Origin: Lachnoclostridium edouardi
GTDB taxonomy: Bacteria > Bacillota > Clostridia > Lachnospirales > Lachnospiraceae
Reading direction: 5' to 3'
Assembly: GCF_900240245.1 (NCBI RefSeq)
Contig: NZ_OESQ01000001.1
Location: 1 to 64,000 of the forward strand
Length of the DNA stretch: 64,000 nt
The notes under the pieces are model-generated. The model was given only the letters and a program-made list of their open reading frames with translations, ran no database searches and had not been told where the DNA came from. Position numbers and translations under genes: made by a program. Of the stretch, positions 17,125 through 26,031 are shown in pieces (position 1 is the first letter of the stretch; each line of letters begins with the position of its first letter).

Positions 17125-18216
17125 ATGAAAAAAATAATTTCTTTGGCGTTGGCAGTAACTATGGCAGTATCATTAACTGCATGTGGAGGAAATTCTAATT
17201 CTGCAGGAGGACAGGAACCAAAGGTAGAAGAAGGGAGCGGCCAGGGGGCAGATTCTCAGGGGGCTGAAACAATATCAAAACAGACCATTAAAATTACTCA
17301 TCCTCAGCCAGAGGGCACGCCGGAGGATATGGCAATTAAGACTATGGCAGAAAAAATAGAAGAATTGTCAGATGGGGCCATTCAGTGCGAGGTTTATCCA
17401 AACGGACAAATCGGAAGTATTCCTGAATCTATTCAAAGCGTGCAGATGGGAGTTACACAGATCGCTATGGGCCCATGCGCCATTATTGCCTCCTACTGCG
17501 AAGACATGGCTCTTATGGATATGCCGTATTTGCTTCCCCAGGATACCTCGGTTATCAGCCAGGTGTTAAATGATGATGTTGGAAGAGAGTTTTTAGATAG
17601 ATTAGATTCTGTTGGCATTCACGGAATGGCCTTCTGGTTTGCCGGTTTTCGTCTGATGAGCTCCAACACAGATATTAACAGCGTAGACGATATGAAAAAT
17701 ATGAAAATGCGTATTATGGAATCTAATATTCTCACATCTACCTATAAAGCTTTAGGTGCTCAGCCTATAGTAATTGCGTATGCTGAAACATACAACGCCC
17801 TTCAGAACGGAACTGTAGACGGACAGGAAAATCCGGCCCAGTCTATTTACACTATGAACTTCCATGAGGTTCAGAAATATTTAGTAGATACATATCACGA
17901 TGCCCAGACTCATGTGTTAATGGTAAACGGGGCATGGTGGAACAAGCAGGACGACGCAACAAAAGCCATTATTACAGAGGCAGAAATTGCAGCCAGAAAG
18001 GTGTTGGATGAAGAACTGCCAGGATATACACAAGATTGCATTGACAAAATGGTGGAAGCAGGCAGTATATACCATGCGTTGACAGATGAACAGGTAAAGG
18101 AGTTTAAGGAGGCTACTTCAGTAGTTTACGACGAGTTTTTAACTACAGACTGGAGAAAGGGATATATTCCAAGACTTCAGGAGGCATTTGATCAGGCAGT
18201 TGCCGCAAAACAGTAA
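17125..18216 (+). CDS. TRAP transporter substrate-binding lipoprotein, DctP family
   Basis: A 363-residue extracytoplasmic solute receptor. Its signal ends in a LTAC lipobox with the lipidated cysteine at about residue 20, followed by a Gly/Ser/Gln-rich linker. The mature domain shows the DctP pattern: VYPNGQIGS, GVTQIAMGPCAIIA, MKMRIMES and YNALQNGTVDGQENP, the last around the arginine/asparagine carboxylate site. The arginine in KMRIMES usually binds the ligand carboxylate, so an acid or amino acid substrate is expected. AAAGGAGG precedes its ATG. Its permease subunits follow directly. Confidence 0.93.
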   Translation: MKKIISLALAVTMAVSLTACGGNSNSAGGQEPKVEEGSGQGADSQGAETISKQTIKITHPQPEGTPEDMAIKTMAEKIEELSDGAIQCEVYPNGQIGSIPESIQSVQMGVTQIAMGPCAIIASYCEDMALMDMPYLLPQDTSVISQVLNDDVGREFLDRLDSVGIHGMAFWFAGFRLMSSNTDINSVDDMKNMKMRIMESNILTSTYKALGAQPIVIAYAETYNALQNGTVDGQENPAQSIYTMNFHEVQKYLVDTYHDAQTHVLMVNGAWWNKQDDATKAIITEAEIAARKVLDEELPGYTQDCIDKMVEAGSIYHALTDEQVKEFKEATSVVYDEFLTTDWRKGYIPRLQEAFDQAVAAKQ

Positions 18217-18239
18217 ATCATAGCTGGAGGAGGATTTAT

Positions 18240-18722
18240 ATGGCTGTAATTTTGAAAACCATTGTAAAGGTAGAAAAAGTCATATTGGGGTGTTTTATTT
18301 TGCTGGCAACAGGGATTATTGCATATGACGTAATTGCCAGAAGATTAGGGGTAGCTCCCTCCTGGGGCGAGGAAATTGTCCGCTATATGATGATATGGAT
18401 TACATTTTTAGGAAGCGCCCTCTGTTTCAGAAGAGGAGCCCATTTTGGAATTGATGTAATCAGAAGAGTGCCTGGAGAAAAATTTCAGAAGTTTGTTTCC
18501 CTGTTTGTAATCTTGACAGGGGCTGTATTTTCAGGATTTTTACTATATTACGGATGGAAGTATACTTCCTTTGCATATTTTTCAAACCAGAAAACACCGG
18601 CTCTTGGCTGGCCTATTTTCCTGGTATATATGAGCGTCCCTGTGGGAGCGTTTTTGTCGGAGGTTCATTTGCTGGAAGTATTTTTAAATGATGTATTGGG
18701 AATCTATAAAATTCAGGAATAA
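18240..18722 (+). CDS. TRAP transporter small permease, DctQ family
   Basis: A 160-residue protein with four membrane segments. The family motif around WGEEIVRYMMIWITFLGSA is at about residues 41-59, and an RRGAHFGIDV segment follows. It joins DctP and DctM into the ion-coupled importer. GGAGGAGG lies upstream of its ATG, and it begins 23 bases after dctP. Confidence 0.92.
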   Translation: MAVILKTIVKVEKVILGCFILLATGIIAYDVIARRLGVAPSWGEEIVRYMMIWITFLGSALCFRRGAHFGIDVIRRVPGEKFQKFVSLFVILTGAVFSGFLLYYGWKYTSFAYFSNQKTPALGWPIFLVYMSVPVGAFLSEVHLLEVFLNDVLGIYKIQE

Positions 18723-18740
18723 AGAGGGGAGGAATTGAAA

Positions 18741-20015
18741 ATGGTGCCAATATTACTAGTATGCTTGCTTGTGCTGTTTATCAGCAGCGCGCCGATTATG
18801 GTGGCTCTTGGTCTGTCAGGTTTCTTTTCTCTGATTTTTGGCTCAGATGTAGACGCCATGATTATTGTACAAAGATTAATTGGAGGAATTGACTCCTTTG
18901 CTTTAATGGCTCTTCCGTTTTTCATTTTCGCCGCTAACCTGATGGACAGTGGGGGACTGTCTAAACGGCTTTTAGACTGGGCCAGAGCGTTAATCGGCCA
19001 CGTGTGCGGAGGAATCGCGGCCTCCACCCAGCTGGCCAGCATGTTCTTCGGAGCCTTGTCAGGCTCCAGCCCGGCTACCATTATTGCCATTGGAAAGCTG
19101 ATGTACCCAGAACTGCAGGAAAGAAAATATCCTAAAAAATTTATTGCAGGGCTTTTGGCTTCCTCTGGATCTGTAGCTTTAGTAATCCCGCCCAGCGTTA
19201 CCATTATTGTATTCTGCGTGACTACTGGAGTATCTGTAGGAAAATGCTTTATGGCGGGAATTACAGCGGGAATTATTTTAGGAATCAGTAGCTTAGTTTA
19301 TATTTATTTCTTTGCCAAAAAGCACAACCTGCCTAGAGATAAAAAGGCCACTGGGAAAGAGCTGTTTATTGCTACAAAGCGTGCGGCTGCAGCCTTAATG
19401 GTTCCGGTGATAATTTTAGGCGGTATTTATTCTGGCCTCTGCACTCCTACAGAGTCTGCGGCAGTGTCTGCAGTATATGCTTTGCTAATCGGAATGTTTG
19501 TATATAAAGAGCTGACCTTAAAACGTCTTTGGCAGGTGGCTGTAGAATCAGCGATTTCCTGCGCCCAGGTATTAGTGCTGATTTCTGCCGCTACTGTACT
19601 GGCATGGATTCTTACAGTAAGCCAGGTGTCCACAATGGTTACAAATACGCTTTTGGCAGGAGTAACATCTAAATTTACATTCCTTTTAATCTTAAACCTG
19701 ATTCTTTTAGTTATGGGAATGTTTATGGACGGCTCTGCAGCAATTTTAATTATTGCTCCATTAGTATTTAACATGGGAGTCAGCCTTGGAGTGGACGGGG
19801 TACATATGTGTATTGTTATGATTTCCAACTTAGCCTTAGGCATGTACACCCCGCCATTTGGAATGAACCTGTTTGTCACCAATTCTATTACCAAAATGGA
19901 TATGATGGATATGCTGCCTGGAGTGTGGCCGTTTTTAGTGGCAAACCTGATCAGCATGTTAATTATTACTTATTGCCCTGATCTGATTATGTTGCTGCCT
20001 AATCTGGTGGGATAG
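18741..20015 (+). CDS. TRAP transporter large permease, DctM family
   Basis: This 424-residue membrane protein is the translocation channel of the DctPQM importer. It has about twelve hydrophobic segments and the conserved sequences ALPFFIFAANLM, FFGALSGSSPATIIAIG, GSVALVIPPSVT, and NLALGMYTPPFGMNLF near the end. The ATG at 18741 is eight bases after GGGGAGG; a TTG at 18735 is too close. Together with the neighbouring enzymes it should bring in the compound they degrade. Confidence 0.94.
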   Translation: MVPILLVCLLVLFISSAPIMVALGLSGFFSLIFGSDVDAMIIVQRLIGGIDSFALMALPFFIFAANLMDSGGLSKRLLDWARALIGHVCGGIAASTQLASMFFGALSGSSPATIIAIGKLMYPELQERKYPKKFIAGLLASSGSVALVIPPSVTIIVFCVTTGVSVGKCFMAGITAGIILGISSLVYIYFFAKKHNLPRDKKATGKELFIATKRAAAALMVPVIILGGIYSGLCTPTESAAVSAVYALLIGMFVYKELTLKRLWQVAVESAISCAQVLVLISAATVLAWILTVSQVSTMVTNTLLAGVTSKFTFLLILNLILLVMGMFMDGSAAILIIAPLVFNMGVSLGVDGVHMCIVMISNLALGMYTPPFGMNLFVTNSITKMDMMDMLPGVWPFLVANLISMLIITYCPDLIMLLPNLVG

Positions 20016-20052
20016 AGGAAACAGAAAAACCGCAAAAATGGAGGATTCAAAT

Positions 20053-21240
20053 ATGTTAGAAAACAGAAATCAGGAGGCTATCTGCAGAAGACTGCAGGAA
20101 TCTATGGAAAAATTTGGCTTAGACGCCATGATTATTACTTCTCCGGAGGCGATTTTTTACTGCACCGGTTTTGCCAGCCAGTTTTTATATTTATCAAATC
20201 AAATTGGTTTAACAGCCGCTATTGTTCCTAAAGAGGGGAAGATAACATTAATCTGCAATGAGTTTGAAAAGCAGGCCGCCGTTTCCTCCTGCAGGGATAT
20301 TCACATTGTTACATATCCTGTTTGGATTTATATTGAGGATTACGCCAAAGAGGACGAGGAGGATAAACCGGCTCAGCCTGACTTAAACAGAACCTTCCGG
20401 ATGGCGGCTGAGGTCGTTCTGTCTAAATACAAAAATCCTAAGGTGGGAGTGGAAAGCGAAGTAATCTCCCACACAAAATGGGATTTCTTACAAAGCGTAT
20501 TTCCCGGAGAAAACCTTACAGACTGTTCCGGCGCATTAGTGGAAGCCAGAATGATAAAGACTCCCTGGGAGATTCAGGTATTAAGAAAAGCGGCAGAAAT
20601 ATCAGAGGTGGCAATGTACAAAACTGCAAGGGAATGTGTGCCTGGAATGACAGAAGCAGATATTATGATGCTGTTTAAAAATAATTGCCAGAATCAGTCA
20701 GAGGATGTAATGTGCGCCCTTCAGGCACACACCATAGGCGCTGATTTTGCCCCTGCAGTAGTGCCCCGCCATAACAGAATAAAATTAGGAGACATTGTGC
20801 GGTTAGACGGAGGGCCTATGTACTGCGGATATGGAGCGGACTTAGCCAGAACCTTTGCCGTGGGAAATAAAACAGAGAAGAAAAGAGAAGAAATATATGC
20901 CTCCCTGTGGAAGGGAGTAGAATGCGCCAGAAAGCTGTTAGGGCCTGGGGTGCCAATGAATGTAGTGTTCCAGGAGATTCAGAATACAATTAAGGCAGAG
21001 ATTAAAGGTTATAAAAGAGGCCATCACGGCCACTCTATTGGGTGCAACCGTTTTACAGAGGAAGCTCCTTTTATCGGCGGAGCAGAAACCAGAACGTTCC
21101 AGCCGGGAATGGTATTTTGCCTGGAGATGCCTTATTACAGCAGCAAAAATCACAGCTATAACATTGAAGACACCTTCCTGATTACAGAAGACGGATGTGA
21201 ATTCTTTACACATCCTAATGAATCCTTATATTTACAGTAG
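20053..21240 (+). CDS. M24 family metallopeptidase (Xaa-Pro aminopeptidase/creatinase-like)
   Basis: A 395-residue cytoplasmic hydrolase with an N-terminal creatinase domain (about 1-150) and a C-terminal pita-bread domain. The five metal ligands are in place: two Asp in RLDGGPMYCGYGADLAR, a His in GHHGHSIG, Glu in FCLEMPYY and Glu in NIEDTFLI. It would hydrolyse an N-terminal peptide bond before proline, or a related amide. The ATG at 20053 is eight bases after GGAGG; an upstream ATG at 20038 overlaps that site. Its place between the TRAP permease and a C-S lyase suggests it acts on an imported dipeptide or amide derivative. Confidence 0.9.
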   Translation: MLENRNQEAICRRLQESMEKFGLDAMIITSPEAIFYCTGFASQFLYLSNQIGLTAAIVPKEGKITLICNEFEKQAAVSSCRDIHIVTYPVWIYIEDYAKEDEEDKPAQPDLNRTFRMAAEVVLSKYKNPKVGVESEVISHTKWDFLQSVFPGENLTDCSGALVEARMIKTPWEIQVLRKAAEISEVAMYKTARECVPGMTEADIMMLFKNNCQNQSEDVMCALQAHTIGADFAPAVVPRHNRIKLGDIVRLDGGPMYCGYGADLARTFAVGNKTEKKREEIYASLWKGVECARKLLGPGVPMNVVFQEIQNTIKAEIKGYKRGHHGHSIGCNRFTEEAPFIGGAETRTFQPGMVFCLEMPYYSSKNHSYNIEDTFLITEDGCEFFTHPNESLYLQ

Positions 21241-21249
21241 GAGGGGCCT

Positions 21250-22443
21250 ATGAAGTACAATAAAGAATACTTTGACCATTATACGGAAAGAAGAGGCACC
21301 AGAAGTATAAAATGGGACGGCTGCAATAAAAAGTTTGGGGTGGACCCTGACGTGGAAATGATACCTATGTGGATTGCCGACATGGATTTTAAATGCCCTG
21401 AGGAGGTAATAGAAGCCGTCACCAAAAAGGCCAGGGAAGGCATATACGGATACAGCACCAGGGAGGACAGCTTTTTTGAAGCTATTGCTAAATGGGTGGA
21501 AAAGCGTTATCTTTGGAAGGTAGAAAAAGACTGGATTATATTTACTCCAGGCGTTATTCCAGGCTTTACTGTGGCGATTCAAACATTTACTCAGCCGGGA
21601 GACGGAATTATTGTGCAGACTCCGGTTTATTATCCGTTTATGGACGGGGTAAAAAATAACGGGAGAACGCTGGTGGAAAATGTGCTGATAGAAAAAGACG
21701 GAGTATATACAATGGATTTTCAGGACCTGGAAGAAAAGGCTAAGAATCCTTTCAATAAGCTGTTGATTCTATCGAATCCACATAATCCTGTAGGCAGGTG
21801 CTGGACAAAGGAAGAGCTGGAGCGCCTGGGAAATATTTGTGCGGACAACGGCGTATTAGTGGTGTCAGACGAGATTCACGGCGATTTAATTATGGAAGGG
21901 TATTCCCACTGCGCCATGTCTGGAATATCTGAAAAAATAAAAAATAATACCATTACTAATTATGCTCCAAGCAAAACCTTTAATCTGGCCGGACTGCAGA
22001 CTGCATATACCATTATTCCAAATGACAGCATCAGAGAAAAATTTCAGAAAGGCCTAAATGCCAACAGAGTCTTTAATATGAACTGGTTCGGCCCTGTGGC
22101 CTTGGAAACAGCATATGAGAAATGCCAGGGATATGTAGAAGCCCTGTGTGAGTATTTAAAAGAAAATCTGGATTATATGGAAGCCTATATTAAAGAATAT
22201 ATTCCTCAGATAAAAATGATACGCCCTGAAGGCACGTATTTAGTGTGGCTGGATTTCAGAAAAACAGGAATGACAGCAGAAGAAATTGAGGACTTTGTAG
22301 TGAACAAAGCTTATATAGGAGCAGATTTAGGCAGCTGGTTTGGAAAACCGGGAGAAGGGTTTATCCGCTTAAACATTGCCTGCCCCAGATGTATTCTGGA
22401 AAAAGCAATGGAAAGACTGAAAAACAGTTTTTGTGAAAACTAA
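21250..22443 (+). CDS. PatB/MalY family PLP-dependent C-S lyase
   Basis: This 397-residue aminotransferase-fold enzyme belongs to the MalY/PatB group, which cleaves cystathionine or other S-substituted cysteines to pyruvate, ammonia and a thiol. Typical sequences are PMWIADMDFKCPEEV, ILSNPHNPVGR and VVSDEIHGDL. The PLP lysine is in APSKTFNLAG (about residue 240), and the carboxylate-binding arginine is in GFIRLNIACP. Length is usual. It begins nine bases after the M24 gene and is the last gene of the operon, followed by a terminator. The aminotransferase reaction itself is unlikely for this subgroup. Confidence 0.9.
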   Translation: MKYNKEYFDHYTERRGTRSIKWDGCNKKFGVDPDVEMIPMWIADMDFKCPEEVIEAVTKKAREGIYGYSTREDSFFEAIAKWVEKRYLWKVEKDWIIFTPGVIPGFTVAIQTFTQPGDGIIVQTPVYYPFMDGVKNNGRTLVENVLIEKDGVYTMDFQDLEEKAKNPFNKLLILSNPHNPVGRCWTKEELERLGNICADNGVLVVSDEIHGDLIMEGYSHCAMSGISEKIKNNTITNYAPSKTFNLAGLQTAYTIIPNDSIREKFQKGLNANRVFNMNWFGPVALETAYEKCQGYVEALCEYLKENLDYMEAYIKEYIPQIKMIRPEGTYLVWLDFRKTGMTAEEIEDFVVNKAYIGADLGSWFGKPGEGFIRLNIACPRCILEKAMERLKNSFCEN

Positions 22444-22458
22444 AAAAGAGATAAAAAA

Positions 22459-22520
22459 AGAGACTGCAAACCAATGTTAGAAGGAACCCCTTCCATGGAT
22501 TTTGCAGTCTCCCTTTTTGT
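22459..22520 (+). terminator. Operon terminator
   Basis: AGAGACTGCAAA (22460-22471) pairs with TTTGCAGTCTCC region (22501-22512), with a further partial stem inside, followed by CTTTTTGT. It closes the cysteine/TRAP operon; A-rich bases upstream may also serve the opposite gene. Confidence 0.85.
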
Positions 22521-22537
22521 TTGGCAATGATTGAAAA

Positions 22538-22774
22538 TTACTGACCGTTGTACATGTACTGAATCAGACGTTCAATATCTTCTTTGTCGTGAGCAACTAA
22601 ATCTAACTCATTAATAAATCCGTTGGAAAAAATAGTTGCCATAGATAAATACTGGCTCAGCTTAGATTTTAAATTGATTCTGTCGCCCTCTGGGGAAACA
22701 AGCTCAACAACACCTTTACACTCGTCAATTACTTTAAAGAACTTATCTACATCTGTGATATTCTGAATTTTCAT
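22538..22774 (-). CDS. Small conserved hypothetical protein
   Basis: A 78-residue soluble acidic protein of unknown function. It reads MKIQNITDVDKFFKVID, then a beta-like stretch CKGVVELVSPEGDRINLKS, a helix KLSQYLSMATIF, and a closing helix EDIERLIQYMYNGQ. No signal or membrane segment is present. AAAGGAG lies nine bases before its ATG at 22774. It is a single-gene unit between a terminator and the PHP gene. The mixed alpha/beta pattern suggests a compact single domain; no family is assigned. Confidence 0.75.
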   Translation of the reverse strand: MKIQNITDVDKFFKVIDECKGVVELVSPEGDRINLKSKLSQYLSMATIFSNGFINELDLVAHDKEDIERLIQYMYNGQ

Positions 22775-22927
22775 AATAAATACTCCTTTCTTTTCATAGA
22801 AAGCTGGTTAACTTTTTGACAATATCATTATATCAAAGGAGGGATAAGAAAGCAATTAGCAATAATATGAGAAAAACCTGTGAGATTCCTTTGTTATCAC
22901 TGACAAATGTAATAATTTTCCAAGGCT

Positions 22928-23782
22928 TTAAGAGTACATCTTACTGTGCTTATTTCTGATATCTTCCAATAAAAGAGAGGATACATGAAGACCGCCCCTG
23001 CCTGTTCCAAGGTCAATATCAGGTTTGTTTTTGCCGTGAAAATCAGAACCGCCGGTGGGAAGCAGCTGGTATTTTACGGCCATTTCTTTTAGCTTCATGC
23101 TTTCATATTGGTTATTGGAGGAGTGATAGACTTCCAGCCCGGCCAGTCCCAGCTCCTTTAAATGCGCCACCAGGCCATTTAATTCCTCTGTGCCGAATTT
23201 ATATTGAAGGGGATGGGCCAAGGCCGGAAACGCGCGGCATTCTTTTAAAAGCTTTAAAGCCAGCTCCGGAGAAAAGGTTTCCTTTTTGGGACAGTATTTT
23301 CCCCCTGTCTGGAGATATTTTTTAAAAGCCTGGGCCATGTTGGAAACAATTCCCCTCTCTACCAGCACTCTTGCAAAATGGGCTCTTGTAATCACCGTGT
23401 CAGGGTTTGAAGCCTGCAGCTCCTCTGCAGTAATACAGATCCCGTCTGCAGCCAGCCGCTCTAAAATAACAGAATTGCGCCTGCTTCTTACAGCCCGCAG
23501 ATTTTCTAACTGTTTTAAAAGCTGTGGATTTTTGTAGTCTGCAAATAAACCTAAAATGTGAATTTCTTTTTCATGGTACAAAGCGGACAGCTCCATACCG
23601 GGAATTACTTCTACAGGAAGTGAAGCTGCAGCCGTTAAAGCCTCCTGAACGCCCTCCACAGTATCGTGGTCTGTTAAAGCCATGGCGGACAGATTTTTGG
23701 AAGCAGCATAAGCCACTACCTGAGACGGGGACATAGTTCCGTCAGAGGCATTAGAATGGACGTGAAGATCAACATATTTCAC
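22928..23782 (-). CDS. PHP domain phosphoesterase
   Basis: A 284-residue metal-dependent phosphoesterase of the PHP class, similar to the YciV/TrpH type that degrades small nucleotides or RNA ends. Metal-binding motifs occur in order: DLHVHSNASDG at residues 5-15, LTDHDTVEG, GMELSA, LAHP and GGSDFHGKN near the end. The start is GTG at 23782, seven bases after AGGAGGT; no ATG fits before the first motif. It is monocistronic. The exact substrate cannot be told; relatives cleave 3',5'-bisphosphonucleotides and RNA from the 5' end. Confidence 0.88.
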   Translation of the reverse strand: MKYVDLHVHSNASDGTMSPSQVVAYAASKNLSAMALTDHDTVEGVQEALTAAASLPVEVIPGMELSALYHEKEIHILGLFADYKNPQLLKQLENLRAVRSRRNSVILERLAADGICITAEELQASNPDTVITRAHFARVLVERGIVSNMAQAFKKYLQTGGKYCPKKETFSPELALKLLKECRAFPALAHPLQYKFGTEELNGLVAHLKELGLAGLEVYHSSNNQYESMKLKEMAVKYQLLPTGGSDFHGKNKPDIDLGTGRGGLHVSSLLLEDIRNKHSKMYS

Positions 23783-23887
23783 ACGAATTACCTCCTGAAA
23801 TACTTTAGTAATGATTTAATAATACAATATTAACACATTTCAATGAATAAGTAAAACCTTCAAAAAATTATAGAAAAAACAATAAAT

Positions 23888-23921
23888 TTGTCATTTATTT
23901 TTTAAAAAAGTGTGTTATACT
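23888..23921 (+). promoter_or_regulatory. Extended -10 promoter of the VanW-like gene
   Basis: TGTTATACT at 23913-23921 is an extended -10 in an AT-rich region; TTGTCA at 23888 is 22 bases away, too far for a classical -35. A ~90-base leader follows. Confidence 0.45.
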
Positions 23922-24017
23922 TTAACCGATTAACAGCGGCAGTTTCGCAGATCCATTTTTACCTTTTGCAGAGCTGTCCAATTATGGAAAATAAGTGATA
24001 TTAGGCAGGAGATATGT

Positions 24018-25814
24018 ATGAATCAATATGATGACAGAAATAGATCAAGGAATTCTTCCAGAACAGGGGGACGTTCAGCTTCCAGAGGCAGCTCATCAGG
24101 ATACAGCGAGCCGCGGGGCAGCAGATCCAGAGGCGCTTCCCAAAACAGAAAAAGCCCTAACAGAAAACGGCCTCCTCAAAGGAATTATAAATGGATTGCC
24201 ATAGGGGGAGTGATTTTAATTCTGGTAATCTGCGCAGCGGTTTTTGCTGTAAAAGGAATGAAGGGCAAAACCCAGGAGGAGCCTTCCTCAGAAACAGAAA
24301 CCCAGCTGGAAAAAGAGGTTTCTGTGGACGGGGTCTCTATAACAGGAATGTCCAGAGAAGAGGCCCACGATGTACTTTTGAAAAATTATACTTGGACTAT
24401 GAATGTTTCTTATGGAGAGGATTCTTATGAAATTCCTAATTTAATGGAGGACAAGGTAAACGCGCTGCTTCAGGAAATCTTTTCCGGGGAGCCTAAGGAT
24501 TCCTACTCCTTAGATACAAGCGGCATGGAGGAAAGCGTAAAAACCCATGTGGAGGCTATGGCAAAGAAGTGGGATAAGCCGGCGAAAAATGGAGAGATTT
24601 CCAGCTTTGACAAGGAGAAAAAGGCCTTTGTATATTCTGGGGAGGAAAATGGAATCGTTATTGACCAGGAAAAGCTGGTCTCTGACATTAATCAGGCAAT
24701 TCAGAGCAAGAATTTTGAGGCTCAGCTTACGGCGGAGGCAAAAGAGGTAGTCCCTGAAATTACAGAAGCTCAGGCCAAGGAAATGTACCAGGTAATCGGT
24801 CAATTTTCCACTACCACCACAGCCAATGTGGCCAGAAATACGAATATTAAGCTGGCGGCAGAGTGTCTGGAGGGAAAAATTATTCAGCCGGGAGAAACAT
24901 TTTCCTTTAATGAAACTACAGGGGAGCGTTCTGAGGCTAAGGGCTATAAGCCGGCCGGCGCTTATGTAGACGGAAAGCTGGTGGAGGAGCCGGGAGGCGG
25001 CGTATGCCAGGTTTCTTCTACCTTATATAATGCAGTAATTTTTGCAGGACTGAATACTACAGAGAGAAGAGCTCACAGTTATGAGCCGTCCTACGTAACT
25101 CCGGGGGAGGACGCGGCAGTAAGCTACGGCGGCCCGGACATGAAGTTTATTAACACTTCCAACACAGCCATTGCCCTCAGGGCAAAGCTGGAGGGAGGAA
25201 CCTCCTCCAAAATGAAGCTGACTATTTCTGTAGTGGGAATTCCTATTTTGGAGGACGGAGTAACTGTATCTATGCACTCTGAAAAGGTTTCAGAGCTGGA
25301 TCAGCCGGCGCCTACTTACGAGGAGGACCAGACCTTGGCTCCCGGAGAAGAAAAGATTGTAAAACAGGGAGATAAGGGAAGCGTTTGGTCTACCAACCTG
25401 GTGAAAAAGAAAAACGGGGAAGTAATCAGCGACGAATTTTTCCACAGAAGCACTTATATGGGACATGCGGCAGTGATTAAAAGAAATACCTCAGGAGTTC
25501 AGATTACTACAGAGGGAGAGTCTGTCACAGGGGACGGAACAGAAACCACGGATCAAACCATTGCAGGGTCAGACGAGGCTCCTACTGCTGAATCAGGAAG
25601 TCAGACAAGCTCCCAGCAGCCAGGAGAAGGGAGTCAGCAGCCTACTGGAACAGCAGAAAAAACAGAGGGACCGGACAGCAGTTCCCAGGGACCGGCGGAC
25701 AGTCAGGGTCAGCAGACGTCTCCTGGAACAAACACAAGCCAGCCTAATGTAGTGGCCCCAAATCCATCAGGAAATGAAAATTCAGGCAGCGTGCCTGCAG
25801 GGCCGGGAGTGTAA
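24018..25814 (+). CDS. VanW family membrane-anchored cell-wall protein
   Basis: This 598-residue protein has an Arg/Ser-rich cytoplasmic start, a membrane anchor at about residues 56-78, and a large outside part. That part has a putative peptidoglycan-binding domain (about 135-225), a VanW domain (about 270-400, with GETFSFNETTGERS, GGGVCQVSSTLYNA and GPDMKF), then a G5-like segment (about 425-490). It closes with a ~95-residue Ser/Thr/Gln/Gly/Pro tail. VanW proteins are common in clostridia without vancomycin resistance, so that label should not be read as resistance. It is a single gene with its own promoter and terminator; a cell-wall role is inferred. Confidence 0.88.
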   Translation: MNQYDDRNRSRNSSRTGGRSASRGSSSGYSEPRGSRSRGASQNRKSPNRKRPPQRNYKWIAIGGVILILVICAAVFAVKGMKGKTQEEPSSETETQLEKEVSVDGVSITGMSREEAHDVLLKNYTWTMNVSYGEDSYEIPNLMEDKVNALLQEIFSGEPKDSYSLDTSGMEESVKTHVEAMAKKWDKPAKNGEISSFDKEKKAFVYSGEENGIVIDQEKLVSDINQAIQSKNFEAQLTAEAKEVVPEITEAQAKEMYQVIGQFSTTTTANVARNTNIKLAAECLEGKIIQPGETFSFNETTGERSEAKGYKPAGAYVDGKLVEEPGGGVCQVSSTLYNAVIFAGLNTTERRAHSYEPSYVTPGEDAAVSYGGPDMKFINTSNTAIALRAKLEGGTSSKMKLTISVVGIPILEDGVTVSMHSEKVSELDQPAPTYEEDQTLAPGEEKIVKQGDKGSVWSTNLVKKKNGEVISDEFFHRSTYMGHAAVIKRNTSGVQITTEGESVTGDGTETTDQTIAGSDEAPTAESGSQTSSQQPGEGSQQPTGTAEKTEGPDSSSQGPADSQGQQTSPGTNTSQPNVVAPNPSGNENSGSVPAGPGV

Positions 25815-25838
25815 AATTCCATAAAAAAGATGTTAGAA

Positions 25839-25866
25839 AGCCGGAGGGAAACTTCCGGCTTTTTTG
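25839..25866 (+). terminator. Terminator of the VanW-like gene
   Basis: AGCCGGAA/G (25839-25846) pairs with TTCCGGCT (25853-25860), followed by six T. Confidence 0.88.
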
Positions 25867-25931
25867 TCTGGGACTAAAGCAGGAAAGAGTATTGTTCGTA
25901 AAATAATACGATAAAATGCAGTTTTTCCGCT

Positions 25932-25983
25932 TTGCAAATTGTGAAATTATTGTTATAATACAATATAGGTCAGTCTCACTGAC
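25932..25983 (+). promoter_or_regulatory. PFOR promoter with downstream palindrome
   Basis: TTGCAA (25932-25937), 16 bases, then TATAAT (25954-25959) with TGT before it form an extended -10 promoter. Just downstream, GTCAGT-CTC-ACTGAC (25969-25983) is a perfect dyad at about +3 to +17. It could be an operator or a 5' stabilising hairpin in this likely abundant mRNA. Confidence 0.6.
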
Positions 25984-26031
25984 AAGAGAATACTATACAA
26001 TATTCATATATCATTGTAGGAGGACAAATCA

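Noticed and set aside
18713..19957. Long minus-strand frames across dctM
   Set aside because: Antisense frames of a hydrophobic gene stay open by composition; they lack starts with ribosome sites and known motifs.
24018..25814. Vancomycin resistance gene (VanW)
   Set aside because: No vanA/B/H/X or VanRS genes nearby; VanW-domain proteins are common and unrelated to resistance in clostridia.
25938..25966. Rex-type redox operator upstream of PFOR
   Set aside because: TTGTTATAATACAA looks similar at first but lacks the 18-bp TTGTTAANNNNTTAACAA pattern and is simply the extended -10 region.
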